In this document: positions 1-11,252 of the stretch, in pieces | Layout of the letters: every line of letters begins with the position of its first letter | Position numbering within the stretch: position 1 is the first letter of the stretch | The notes under the pieces: model-generated | The model's database searches: none | Seen by the model: only the letters and a program-made list of their open reading frames with translations | What the model was told of the DNA's origin: nothing | Source of the DNA: Omphiscola glabra | Taxonomy: Eukaryota; Mollusca; Gastropoda; Lymnaeidae | Direction of reading: 5' to 3' | Assembly: GCA_964017045.1 (NCBI GenBank) | Contig: OZ024794.1 | Span: 699,501 to 763,500 of the forward strand | Length of the DNA: 64,000 bases | Translations under genes and position numbers: made by a program

Positions 1-170
1 ACCTCATGCTACAATGATCCATAAATCAATGACCTCTGACCTCATGCTACAAGCATGCGGTACACAAAATTTTACGGCATTATTTCGTGCCTGGTAATAG
101 CAACTGGTAATTAGGTCAGAATTCCACAAACGTCTCACTTTCAAACGGCACGTGCCCTATACTGCTACAC

Positions 171-350
171 ATGCTTTGATTGGCAGCTTCAAATGCTTTG
201 ATTGGCTGCTTCAAATGCTTTGATTGGCTGCTACAAATGCTTTGATTGGCTGCTTCAAATTCTTTGATTGGCTGCTACAAATGCTTTGATTGGCTGCGTC
301 AAATGCTTTGATTGGCTGCTTCAAATGCTTTGATTGGCTGCTACAAATGT
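171..350. repeat. 22-bp minisatellite, 8 copies, with ATTGG boxes
   Basis: Unit TGCTTTGATTGGCTGCTTCA plus two bases, eight near-identical copies. Each carries ATTGG, the reverse of a CCAAT box. Confidence 0.9.
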
Positions 351-982
351 TCATTCGTTTTTGTTAGTCAGAAGAACGTTTTAAATCTGAATAAATGCAC
401 CACATCAAAACACCACATCAAAACCCCACTTTAAAACACCTAATTTCTCTTTTTAATATATTTTTTAATTTGATTTTTGTAAATTTACACGCACATACAC
501 ACACAATCATTATAAATAATCAATAACGATGATTGATTTTGTTTGTACGTCAGACTCATATTTTAGGAGATAAGTTGAACATGACATGTCAATAAATGGC
601 ACGACAAAATAAAGAAAATATGGACCACACATGTTCTTCATAAAGTAGGCTAGTAGCGTTTTAAGATGAAACTGGTAAGAAAATCAACTGATCTCATTTA
701 AAGTCACTGTCAACTATTAAGAGGAACTGAACAATGAGGAAAAACAAAATGATTGTAAGGAAATAGGAAAAAGGCAGTACTACTTGTTGAATGGAAACAG
801 AAGAAAAATGAGAATGTGTGATAGCGTAAAAGCTGGGAGCGTGTTAACCCTTAGTAGTGTAAGCTACGGATCAATTCTCCAACCATTAAACCTTGGAACA
901 TCTCACAGATAGTTGACGTATATAAGCATTTATTTCATTTGATGTAATCTATATATTTGTTGCAATTGCTGGTCCGACAGAA
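351..982. other. Unique AT-rich stretch, no gene seen
   Basis: No open frame, RNA gene or element end recognised. Confidence 0.5.
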
Positions 983-1335
983 ACCTTGCGTGGTTATAGA
1001 CATCGCTAGCTAGTCAAAAACCTTATGTGGTTCTAGACATCACTAGCTAGACACAAACCTTATGGGGTTCTAGACATCACTAGCTAGTCAAAAACCTTAT
1101 GTGGTTCTAGACATCGCTAGCTAGTCACAAACCTTATGTGGTTCTAGACATCGCTAGCTAGTCACAAACCTTATGGGGTTCTAGACATCGATAGCTAGTC
1201 ACAAACCTTATGTGGTTCTAGACATCGATAGCTAGTCAGAAACCTTATGTGCTTTCTAGACATCACCAGCTAGACAGAAACCATATGTGGTTCTAGACTT
1301 CACTAACTAGACAGAAACCTTATGTGGTTCTACGT
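983..1335. repeat. 37-bp minisatellite, about 9 copies
   Basis: Unit built around ACCTTATGTGGTTCTAGACA followed by TCGCTAGCTAGTCACAA. Spacing of TTCTAGACAT is 37 bp. Confidence 0.9.
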
Positions 1336-1394
1336 ACTTCTGACTTGTCCTATTTATTGGCTGAACCTATATCCAAGTTGAGGGAAGTCTGTAA

Positions 1395-1665
1395 TGACTA
1401 TGTGTACACCAATGGTGAGAATGTGTGTATGTGTACATATCAATGGTGAGAATTTATATGACATATGTACATCTCAATTGGGAGAGTGTGAATGACAGGT
1501 GTACATCTCATTGGGGGAATGTGCATAACAAGTGTTCATCTCAATCGTGAGAGTGTATATGACATGTGTACAGCGCAATTGGGGAGTGTGCATGGCATGT
1601 GTACATTTCAATGGTGAGAGTGTATATGACATGTGTACAACTCAATGGGGAGAGTGTGCCACATT
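1395..1665. repeat. 33-37-bp degenerate minisatellite, about 8 copies
   Basis: Core GTGTACATCTCAATGGTGAG with GTGTATATGACAT. Copies vary in length and sequence. Confidence 0.85.
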
Positions 1666-1764
1666 GGAAATGGCAATTTTCCTCACAAGTTTAAACGAAT
1701 ATTTTCTCCAGTTTCCTTAGATAAAGATGGGCATCAAAATGCGCACGCTTTTTAACGTTAAGTA

Positions 1765-1978
1765 AATACTTGACTGATTGATTGGTCATTGGTAGACTGA
1801 TTGATTGGTCATTAGTAGATTGATTGATTGATTGATTAGTGGATTGATTGATATATTTTTTGGTAGATTGATTGATTGACTGGTAGATTTGTTAATTGAT
1901 TGATTGACTGGTAGATTGACTGGTAGATTTAGTGATTGATTAATTGATTGATTGGTAGACTGATTGATTGATTGGTTT
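1765..1978. repeat. ATTG tetranucleotide-based repeat
   Basis: Irregular ATTGATTGATTGGTAGA units. A simple repeat with interruptions. Confidence 0.85.
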
Positions 1979-2579
1979 ATCTGGATTTGTTCAAAAGAAA
2001 ACCCTTCGTTGCAAAGACATCAAATTTGTGAAAGTTACCTTCTGGCCCTTGTTTAATGACAGTTGCGATATTTTTCCATTTGGCTTCTTTAGTAAAGTAA
2101 AAGCAAAAGAATTCGTAAAGGAATCCAATCTTTTGGGCTCCTTGTTCAATATTGATCAAACGGGGTAGCCTTTTTTCGGGATAGCCTAATTACAGGGTAT
2201 AGCTTTTCTGACAACTATTAGTTTTTATAAACTCACACCAATCAGTTGCATAGTCCATTTTAACTTAGGCCAATTCTACAGTCTTTCTTTGCTTCACTTC
2301 ACTAAAGGTCACGTTGTAGTCCATCTATTTTTCACTATATACATGGGGGAATTTTTCCAATTAAAATCATTCATATTTTGTGAAGCTTGAAATTTATTCA
2401 TGATTCCATTTTCTTACTATGACAAAATGCAGATGTTAGAGATATTATGATACTATATACATAGGCTGAATGAAGTAGCTTAGTGGATGTCATGTGATTG
2501 TCCGTGTGTTTTGAATAATGTTTAGACTATTTGCTCGTCATTAACTTGTTAAAAAAACTTTTTATATATCTTTTATAAA
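1979..2579. other. AT-rich stretch, no gene seen
   Basis: A 66-codon open frame (1968-2168) and its antisense are the only frames. Neither resembles a known protein. Confidence 0.4.
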
Positions 2580-2728
2580 CATTATTGATAAACCAAGAAG
2601 CTATTTTGCTGATTCAGTTACTGATAAACCAAGAAGCTGTTTGCTGATTCAGTTATTGATAAACCAAAAAGCTGTTTTGCTGATTCAGTTATTGATAAAC
2701 CAAGAAGCTGTTTTGCTGACTCAGCAGT
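2580..2728. repeat. 36-bp minisatellite, 4 copies
   Basis: Unit ATTGATAAACCAAGAAGCTG then TTTTGCTGATTCAGTT. Confidence 0.88.
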
Positions 2729-2957
2729 TAAGTCCACTTTGAAAAGGTCAAGGCCACCGTAACTAATTTAATTAATTAATTAATTTAGAAACTAGCACGT
2801 ACCGAAAGTCTTTTTTATTCTGGATGTTTAGCCAACAAATGTGTTGATTAGATTAGCCACCAAATGTGTTGATTAGTTTATCTCTCTCCATTTTAGTCTA
2901 ACTTTTGTAGCGTATATTCATTTAAAACATTGAACTCTGAATAATACTTTCTAATCC

Positions 2958-4292
2958 ATAAATATGAGTGGAAGATAAGTATGAGTGGAAGATAATAATG
3001 AGTTTAAGATAATAATGAGTGGAAGATAAATATGAGTGGAAAATAAGAAAGGGTGGAAGATAAGAATGATTGGAAGATAATAATGAGTGTAAGATAAGAA
3101 TGAGTGGAAGATAAGAATGAGTGGAAGATAAGTATGTATTGAAGATAAGTATGAATGGAAGATAAGAATGAGTGGAAGATAAGTATGAGTGGAAGATAAT
3201 AATGAGTGGACGATAAGTATGAGTGGAAGATACGTATGAGTGGAAGATAATACATGAGTTTAAGATAATAATGAGTGGATGATAAGTATGAGTGGAAGAT
3301 TATAATGAGTGGAAGATAAACATGAGTGGAAGATAAGTATGAGTGGAATATAATAATGAGTGGATGATAAGTATGAGTGGAAGATAATAATGAGTGGAAG
3401 ATAAACATGAGTGGAAGATAAGTATGAGTTGAAGATAATAATGAGTAAAAGATAAGAATGAGTGGAAGATACAAATGAGTGGAAGATAATCCTCAGTGCA
3501 AGTTAATAATTGGGGAAAGATAAGTATGAGTGGAAGATAATAATGAATGGAAGATAAGTATGAGTGGAAGATAAGAATTAGTGGAAGATAAGAATGGGTG
3601 GAAGATAAAAATGAGTGGAATATAAGAATGAGTGGAAGATAAATATGAGTGGAAAATAAGAATGTGTGGAAGATAAGAATGATTGGAAGATAATAATGAG
3701 TGGAATATAAGAATGACTGGAAGATAAGAATGAGTGGAAGATAAGAATGAGTGGAAGATAAGAATGGGTGAAAGATAAGTATGAGTTGAAGATAAGTATG
3801 AGTGGAAAATAAGAATGAGTGGAAGATAAGAATGAGCGGAAGATAAGTATGAGTGGAAGATAAGAATGAGTGAAAGATAAGAATGAGTGGAAAATAATAA
3901 TTAGTGGAAGAGAAGCATCAGTGGAAGATAATAATGATTGTAAGATAAGAATGATTGGAAGATAAGAATGTGTGGAAGATAATAATGGGTGGAATATATG
4001 AATGGGTGGAAGATAAGAATGAGTGAAAGATAATAATGAGTGGAATATAAGAATGAGTGAAAGATAAGAATGAGTGGAAGATAAGAATGAGTGGAAGACA
4101 AGAATGAGTGGAAGATAAGTATGAGTTGAAGATAATAATGAGTGGAAGATAAGAAAGAGGGGAAAATAAGTATGAGTGGAAGATAAGTTTTAGTTGAAGA
4201 TAATAATGAGTGAAAGATAGAATGAGTGGAAGATAAGTATGAGTGGAAGATAATAATGAGTGGAAGATAAGAATGAGTGGAATATAGGAATG
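2958..4292. repeat. 17-bp minisatellite, about 78 copies
   Basis: Unit GAGTGGAAGATAAGAAT with frequent substitutions, purine-rich on this strand over 1.3 kb. Because 3 x 17 = 51, it reads open in several minus frames as 17-residue repeats rich in YLPLI/FHS. Those frames are not genes. Confidence 0.95.
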
Positions 4293-4537
4293 TACCTTTC
4301 TCAAAAAAATTACTCCAGAAATTACTTTTAATAGGAAATCTGGAGCACGTAGAAGTGGATTCGTTTTAAACGCCAAACTATAAACATGTCTATCAAAAGA
4401 TTTCTCCGGTCATCATAAAGGGACAATTACAAAAGTTAAATCCAAAAGAAACCTAGCAGTTGAAATGTGTAGGTCAAGGTCAAAGTGGTAACGAAGAATG
4501 GAACACATGCGGATTATCATGGCAGTCGTAGACATAT

Positions 4538-4945
4538 GTCGATGTGTCATGACAGTCTCACACAAATGTTGATGTTGCATGACAGTCTCACACAAATGTT
4601 GATGTGTCATGACAGTCTCACACAAATGTTGATGTGTCATGACAGTCTTACACAAATGTTGATGTGTCATGACAGTCTCACACAAATGTTGATGAGTCAT
4701 GACAGTCTCACAAAAATGTTGATGTGTCATGACAGTCTTACACAAATGTTGATGTGTCATGACAGTCTCACAAAAATGTTGATGTGTCATGACAGTCTTA
4801 CACAAATGTTGATGTGTCATGACAGTCTCACAAAAATGTTGATGTGTCATGGCAGTCTTACACAAATGCTGATGCATCATGGCAGTCTTACACAAATGCT
4901 GATGTGTCATGACAGTCTTACACAAATCTTGATGTGTCATATTTG
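4538..4945. repeat. 30-bp minisatellite, about 13 copies
   Basis: Unit GTCATGACAGTCTCACACAA then ATGTTGATGT. The period is a multiple of three, so both strands read open for over 160 codons (MTHQHLCKTV on minus, CHDSLTQMLM on plus); an artefact of the period. Confidence 0.95.
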
Positions 4946-5082
4946 GGTGTGTCATGAACAAGGTATGTTTACCTTAAAGTGAAAGAACAGGACATTAACG
5001 AGAAAACGTTTCGGCAGAAAGCCTTCTTCGCAGACAAAACAAAAAACAACAGAGAACACGAAATGCGTTTAAACCTTAAATG

Positions 5083-5455
5083 TCTGTAGTTGTCTGTGCT
5101 GTCTGTGTTGTCTGTAGTTGTCTGTAGTTGTCTGTGTTGTCTGTGTTGTCTGTAGTTGTCTGTGTTGTCTGTGTTGTCTGTGTTGTCTGTGTTGTCTGTA
5201 GTTGTCTGTAGTTGTCTGTGTTGTCTGTAGTTGTCTGTGTTGTCTGTGTTGTCTGTAGTTGTCTGTGTTGTTTGTGTTGTCTGTGTTGTCTGTAGTTGTC
5301 TGTGTTGTCTGTAGTTGTCTGTGTTGTCTGTAGTTGTCTGTGTTGTCTGTGTTGTCTGTGTTGTCTGTGTTGTCTGTAGTTGTCTGTAGTTGTCTGTAGT
5401 TGTCTGTGTTGTCTGTAGTTGTCTGTGTTGTCTGTGTTGTCTGTCTTGTCTTCTT
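5083..5455. repeat. 9/10-bp mixed repeat, about 38 copies
   Basis: Two interleaved unit types, TTGTCTGTAG (10 bp) and TTGTCTGTG (9 bp), in irregular order. Confidence 0.93.
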
Positions 5456-5477
5456 CTTTTGTGTTCATTATATGTGC

Positions 5478-5905
5478 TCTACTGATAGCTGATATACACG
5501 GACAATTGATATAAACAGACAGCTGATATACACGGACCGTGGATATAAACAGACAGCTGCTATGCACGGACAGTGGATATAAACAGACAGGTGATGTACA
5601 CGGACAGTTGGTATAAACTGACAGCTGAAAAACCCTGACAGCTGATATACTGACAGTTGATATATGCCGATATCTGATATACACTGACAGCTGATATAAA
5701 CGGACAGTTGATATAAACAGACACCTGGTATACACTGACAGCTGATATAAACTGACAGCTGATATCCACTGGCAGTAGGTATACAGTGACAGATGATAAT
5801 TAACCGACAGCTGATGTATGGTGACAGTAGATACACACTGATAGACTATAAACTCGGATGCAAACTGATAGCTAAACTGACAGCTGATATAGACTGACAG
5901 CAGCT
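5478..5905. repeat. 17-18-bp minisatellite, about 23 copies
   Basis: Unit CAGCTGATATACACGGA with variants. Each unit carries an E-box-like CAGCTG. Confidence 0.9.
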
Positions 5906-5985
5906 TTTGTCACTAACATGCGAAGAATTACCTCTCCAAACAAATCATGAGTTCTCACAAAGTTGAGGTTCAAAATTTTTATTTG

Positions 5986-6072
5986 CAGGATGACCTCTGA
6001 ACTTTAAATGCTGACCTCTGAACTTTAAATGCTGACCTCTGAACTTTAAATGCTGACCTCTGTATTTAAATG
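5986..6072. repeat. 21-bp repeat, 4 copies
   Basis: Unit TGACCTCTGAACTTTAAATG plus C. Confidence 0.9.
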
Positions 6073-6785
6073 TTAAACTCCTATCTTAAATCTTGTTTTG
6101 TAAATATGAATGTTTTCTCGTTTGCCAGTGTTCGCTTCTTATGCTTACTTTGTCTGGTTATTGTATACAAATATTTCATTGTACACAAATATTTCATTTG
6201 TACAGATATATACATTAAAATTTTATTGAAATAGTTCCTACTTGAGTTATTTACCTTGTTATTTGGCATCTTGCTGTACCTTGTGTTCTATATTTAGCTG
6301 TGTGTAAACATCCGCACTTCAGCAGCTAACACCTTTTGGGCTGAAATCAAATCAGCAATAACTCAATGTTAAATATACGGATAAACCAACGCCAAATATA
6401 CGGATGCATATTTCTCATTATAAAAAGAGGTTCTAATCATCTCTCCTAACTTGCAAATTATTTCCCATCGGGTTCATGTCTTACAACTAAAAATAGACAT
6501 CAAATATCTCAGCATAGTTTAGCCGATTTGTAGCGTTGACTGAGTTTGAAATGCATACGCCCACATGCGAATCTGACGTCATAAGACATGTGCTATGTTC
6601 AGGGCTCGCGTCCTGCTAAAATACATGGAAACTGCATGTTGTTCCCGTACTTGTTCTAGCAGACCAGCATTGGCAGACAATGACACAGCTCACTGTTGGA
6701 GAATAATTACAAGCTGCTGAGCTTCTTGCTCCTAAAGAGTACTCTTCGATAAATCCAGTCTTTTGTTACATTAAAAAGACTTTTG
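6073..6785. other. Unique stretch, no gene seen
   Basis: No coding frame or element ends recognised. A short 10-15 bp duplication (TACAAATATTTCATT) occurs at about 6168-6200. Confidence 0.4.
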
Positions 6786-6794
6786 ACCTGTCAG

Positions 6795-7045
6795 ACAGGC
6801 ATGTGAAAAGAATTGGTCGCTCTGGGACAGGCATGTGAAAAGAATTGGTCGCTCTGGGACAGGTATGTGAAAAGAATTGGTCGCTCTGGGACAGGCATGT
6901 GAAAAGAATTGGTCGCTCTGGGACAGGCATGTGAAAAGAATTGGTCGCTCTGGGACAGGCATGTGAAAAGAATTGGTCGCTCTGGGACAGGCATGTGAAA
7001 AGAATTGGTCGCTCTGGGACAGGCATGTGAAAAGAATTGGTCGCC
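6795..7045. repeat. 32-bp minisatellite, 8 copies, highly homogeneous
   Basis: Unit AATTGGTCGCTCTGGGACAG then GCATGTGAAAAG, spacing exactly 32 bp from 6811 to 7035. Copies differ at very few positions, suggesting recent expansion. Confidence 0.95.
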
Positions 7046-7133
7046 CTGGGTCCAAATTTTCAGATCCCCCCACCCCCAAAAACCAATCTCTTTATATTGC
7101 TGGCAGTTACTTGCCTCACTTCCTGGCTGGTCT

Positions 7134-7372
7134 TAATTTGAGTCCAGCTGCACTGGACACTCCCTAGCTGGTCGTAATCTGAGTCCAGCTGCACTGGACA
7201 CTCCCTAGCTGGTCGTAATCTGAGTCCAGCTGCACTGGACACTCATTGGGTGGTTATAATATCCGTCCAGCTGCACTGGACACTCCCTAGCTGGTCTTAA
7301 TCATAGTCCAGTTGCACTGGACACTCAATGAATGGTCCAGTTCAGCTGCACTGGACACATCCTAGCTGGTCG
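7134..7372. repeat. 41-bp minisatellite, left part of an array split by a LINE
   Basis: Unit GTCCAGCTGCACTGGACACT then CCCTAGCTGGTCGTAATCTGA. The core GTCCAG...CTGGAC is an inverted repeat. The same array resumes at 9569 beyond the LINE. Confidence 0.92.
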
Positions 7373-9568
7373 TTGTTATTATTATTATTATTATTATTAT
7401 ATGTTGTCTTATATCGCACGGTACCCCAGCCTAGGGCGGGGCTCACCGCGCTTTACATAAAAATATTAGCAAAAGGGACATAATCGTGACAATAACATAA
7501 AATACATTTATGTAATAAAGAACAGATGTATGGAGGCAAAACAAAAACAATTGCATATTCAACTCATCCACCTCAGAACTTTTACATGTGAAGCCATGGA
7601 CGGCGGCCAGCAGCATCGTTTATCGGTCAGATGTAGGGAATCAGTCGGGGTAGTAGAGTTTAAAGAGATGTGTTTTGAGTGCAGTTTTGAAGGCATGTGT
7701 GGTTGGTATATTGCGGATGTGTAGTGGCAGAGAATTCCATTGTTTGGGGGCGCAGAAAGAGAATGATTGTTCACCATATGTTTTAGTACGTGTCTTAGCA
7801 ACGGACAGAACACGCGTGTCTGCGGAGGAGCGAAGCTGTAGAAGGGGTGAATAGACAGAAAGAAGTTCGGTTAGATAGAAAGGTCAGGAATCAGAGAAAA
7901 AGTTATGACAGAGAACAGACAGCTTGTAATCAATGCGTGCCTGTATAGGAAGCCAATGAAGTGAGTGGAGTAGTGGAGTGACATGATCACGTTTTTTTGC
8001 CTTTAGAACTAGCCTAGCAGCTGAAGGAATTTTGAACCTTTTGTAGTTTTTCTATGAAGTGTTTTGGTGAACCTGACAGAAGAGAGTTGCAATAGTCAAG
8101 ACGAAAGAGAACAAGAGCACAGACTAATGTTTTTGTTGCGCTAATTATGAGGTAGTGGTGGATGGAGCTGATCTGACGGATAGCGGTGTACGCAGAACGA
8201 CAAATGTGAGAGATTTGTTTATCAAGAGACATGTTGTTAGAAAGAATATAACCAAGATTCCTAGCAGAGGATGTAAACTGTATGTCGGCGTTACCTACTT
8301 GAAATGAGTTGGGGAGAGTTGAGGTAGAGGATGATTTTGTGAATGAGGAGTGCTTCCGTTTTGTCATCATTAAGCTTCAACTTGCTGAGTGACATCCAAG
8401 ACTTGACATCACCAATGCACTCCTACAAAATCTGGACAGCGGAATCTACAAGAGAGGGATTGGTATGCTTGTATAGCTGCGTGTCATCTGCGAATGGCTG
8501 GCTCTCAACAGCATGCCTCCCAAGCAAGAGGAGCAGTGGCCTGGTATACAATGTGAATAAAACCGGGCCCAAAACTGACCCCTGTGGCACTCAGTACACT
8601 AAATCAGCACAGCCGGAGATACTGTCATTGATAGAGACCGCCTGCGTTCTATTGGAGAGGAACGACCTAAACCAAGCCAAAACTGAACCAAAAATGCCAA
8701 AATAATTTTCAAGGGTTTTGTAAAGGGTTCCATGGTCAACAGTGTCTAAGGCCGCACTGAGATCTAAGTGGATCAGGATGGAGACATTACCGCTCTCCAA
8801 TGCGAGCAAGGGGTCATTGGTGACTCTCAAGAGAGCTGTCTCTGTGCTGTGGAAAGGTCTATATGCTGACTGATTAGGACTGAGAAGAGAGTGGTCGTTT
8901 AAGTAAGCAAGAAGCTGTTTTGGAACTAGTTTTTCAATGACTTTAGATAATAATGATAAATTAGATACAGGTCTGTAGTTTTTCAAGTTATTTTCGTCTA
9001 AACCAGGCTTCTTAAGCAATGGGCAACGAAAACACTGAAGGAAGAGCAGTTCTTTTTTACTCCCACTGAGGTGGCTAAAAACATCAAACAACTACCTGTT
9101 TGTTTTACCCATAATTATCTTTTGGCTAAAATATAAAATCTTAGCACGACAAATAATCTGAGTGACACGCTTCTTGTCATTAGAATAGATATGCTTAAAA
9201 ACCACAAGACCTGACCGTAACCACTTTTTTCCGCACTACGGCGCTCTTTCTTGGCACTGCGTAGTTCTTCCCTGATGATCGCATACCAGGGAGCTGACCG
9301 TGCTAACCTAACATTGCGGCTGGTGACAGGGGCGTGCCTATCAAGCACAGCGCGCAGTGCACGGTCTAGCGTTTCTAAAATAGGGCAGAGGGATTAAAGG
9401 CATTCCTGTTTATAGTTCGCAGACTGCGGACCTCCTTGAGCTGAGGGAGATGATTGTGGGCCCTAACGTTAAGCTCGCAAACAACACAAAAGTGGTTAGA
9501 GGACAGCTCTTGAGTGATTGAAGTAGATCTAACTACACAATCCTGAGGCCTATGTAGCACCCAATCGT
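7373..9568 (-). mobile_element. 5'-truncated, frameshifted L2/CR1-type LINE
   Basis: Minus-strand fragments follow the order of a non-LTR retrotransposon ORF2: end of the endonuclease (DWVLHRPQDCVVRSTSITQE, 9584-9375), linker (VLDRHAPVTSRNVRLARSAP), reverse transcriptase ([48 protein letters not shown] in another frame; FADD in place of YADD), then the C-terminal region (ARNLGYILSNNMSLDKQISH, LDYCNSLLSGSPKHFIEK). Several frameshifts and stops: a dead copy. The 3' end is a TTATTA simple repeat at 7373-7400, as in many LINEs. It sits inside a 41-bp minisatellite. Confidence 0.85.
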
Positions 9569-9938
9569 TATCTGCACTGGACACTCCCTAGCTGGCCGTA
9601 ATCTGAGTCCAGCTGCATTGCACATCACTGACTAGTCGTAGTCCCAGTCCAGCTGTACTGGACACTCACTGACTGGTCGCAGTCCCAGTCTAGCTGTACT
9701 GGACACTCACTGACTGGTCGTAGTCCCAGTCCAGCTTTACTGGACACTCACTTACTGGTCGTAGTTCCAGTCCAGCTGTACTGGACACTCACTGACTGGT
9801 CGTAGTCCCAGTCCAGCTGTACTGGACACTCACTTACTGGTCGTAGTCCCAGTTCAGCTGTACTGAACACTCCTTAACTGGTCGTAATCCCAGTCCAGCT
9901 TTACTGGACACTCACTAACTGGTCGTAATCTTAGTCCA
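9569..9938. repeat. 41-bp minisatellite, right part
   Basis: Continuation of the array at 7134-7372, with the variant core GTCCAGCTGTACTGGACACT and CACTGACTGGTCGTAGTCCCA. About nine copies. The right-hand subfamily differs consistently from the left-hand one. Confidence 0.92.
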
Positions 9939-10134
9939 GTGTTTATTTTTACAGTTTTTATAAATAAAAATTATAAATCCATTTTAGGAAATAGCTTCGG
10001 ATCCAAGAAATACAGTGGCGGATCCAAGGGAGTACATGTCCAGTCCCTTATTTCTAAATAATCGCCCCACTTTCTTTACTATTATGGCAAATATGTTAAC
10101 TTACGTTGTATTGTTACATGTAATAAAACATTTA

Positions 10135-10499
10135 ATAATAATAAAGTTCATTTAAAAACACGCTTCATCCCTAATTAAGGCTCAAAGCGCTATCAAAATA
10201 CAAATCGCAACAATACAAAATCGACATACAAACCTATGGACTATACAAGCCAATATACATCGAGAAATATGAGCAAGCTCCTTGGAAACAAGGAGGTAGA
10301 CTACATCACCCCAGCAGGTGATTTCGAAAAAGATGTGTTTTCAACTCAGTTTTGAAAGACTGTAGTGTCTGGCTATTTCTGAGAGCGACAGGAAGGTCGT
10401 TCCAGATACTTGGGCCAGCAAAAGCGAAAGTGCGCCTTCCTTAGGTCTCTATGCGGACTCGCGGTATCCAGAGATTGCCACTATCGGATGAGCGTAGTT
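10135..10499. mobile_element. LINE-like 3' fragment, left half
   Basis: Begins AATAATAATAAAGTTCATTT and runs through GGCTCAAAGCGCTATC. The same head with AAGGCTCGAAGCGCTGTAC recurs at 26047-26230, so this is a dispersed family. The layout (simple repeat, then a GC-richer tail) resembles the reversed 3' end of a LINE. Interrupted by the SPIN-like element at 10508. Confidence 0.5.
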
Positions 10500-10507
10500 G
10501 TCTAGTG

Positions 10508-10702
10508 CAGCGTCCTCAACCTGTGGGTCGCGACCCCTTTGGGGGTCGAACGACACTTTCCCAGGGGTCGCCTAAGACCATCGGAAAACACATATACTCT
10601 ACTGTTATTAAGTAGCAATGAAAATAGTTTGTGGTTGGGGGTTGCCACGACATAAGGAACTGTATTAAAGGGTCACGGCATTAGGAAGGTTGAGATCCGC
10701 TG
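10508..10702. mobile_element. SPIN-like hAT MITE, 195 bp, with 8-bp TSD
   Basis: Starts CAGCGTCCTCAACCTGTGGG and ends AAGGTTGAGATCCGCTG, imperfect hAT terminal inverted repeats. The interior (TCGCGACCCCTTTGGGGGTC, GGTCGCCTAAGACCATCGG, GAACTGTATTAAAGGGTC) is what I recall of the SPIN / URR1-like hAT-Charlie non-autonomous elements. A perfect 8-bp duplication GTCTAGTG flanks it (10500-10507 and 10703-10710). Too short for a transposase. Confidence 0.85.
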
Positions 10703-10710
10703 GTCTAGTG

Positions 10711-10950
10711 GGTACATAAGGCCCCATGAGCGCTTTGAGATAGGACGGCGCCAGGTCATGCAAGCAGCGTTAGCACAGAGTTGCAATTTTGTACTCTACT
10801 CGAGCGCTGACCGGCAGCCATTGCACTAAGAAGTAAAAAATATTGTGTCACAATGAGACATTGTACGGGGAGCCTCGTAGGCGGATAACATTGACACAAT
10901 GAAACATTCTGACAACTCCTGCGACGCTACTGGGGCAAGGTCGTATCATC
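10711..10950. mobile_element. LINE-like 3' fragment, right half
   Basis: Resumes the dispersed element after the SPIN insertion (AAGGCCCCATGAGCGCTTTG onward, with GACCGGCAGCCATTG). The right boundary is unclear. Confidence 0.4.
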
Positions 10951-11106
10951 CACATGATGTTCCCTTGGTTCGTGGAAAGAGACGATTTGCTGTAGGGAAC
11001 CAACTTATAATCCTAGAAGAATAATCCCAGGCCTTGTGGAAATCGTCCTGCGTAGTCCATACCATCGTCACCTTGTGACGGGCGGATGCCAGCAACAATG
11101 AAATAC

Positions 11107-11252
11107 GTTAGTGCACTCACACATTCACACATCCCCATGCACAAACACATACATACACATGAACCTAAACACACACACACATACATATAAACACACACAC
11201 AGAAACATACACATGCACACATGATTAAAATACACACACAAACACATTAAAA
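11107..11252. repeat. CA-rich simple repeat
   Basis: Interrupted ACACACAC/ACATACAT tract. Confidence 0.9.

Noticed and set aside
3004..4376. 150-codon hydrophobic frames on the minus strand resembling membrane proteins
   Set aside because: They are the 17-bp array read three units at a time.
4538..4945. CRISPR-like regular array
   Set aside because: Units are directly contiguous without unique spacers, and the genome is eukaryotic.
4413..4982. Long open frames on both strands (MTHQHLCKT, CHDSLTQMLM repeats)
   Set aside because: A 30-bp tandem repeat keeps frames open on both strands at once; no start context, splice logic or domain.
5076..5735. 219-codon frame with TDNTDNYRQ repeats
   Set aside because: Reading of the TTGTCTGTG/TTGTCTGTAG array joined to the next array.
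6766..7079. Minus frames reading PVPERPILFTCLSQSDQFFS repeats
   Set aside because: The 32-bp array cycles through frames without stops; no gene.
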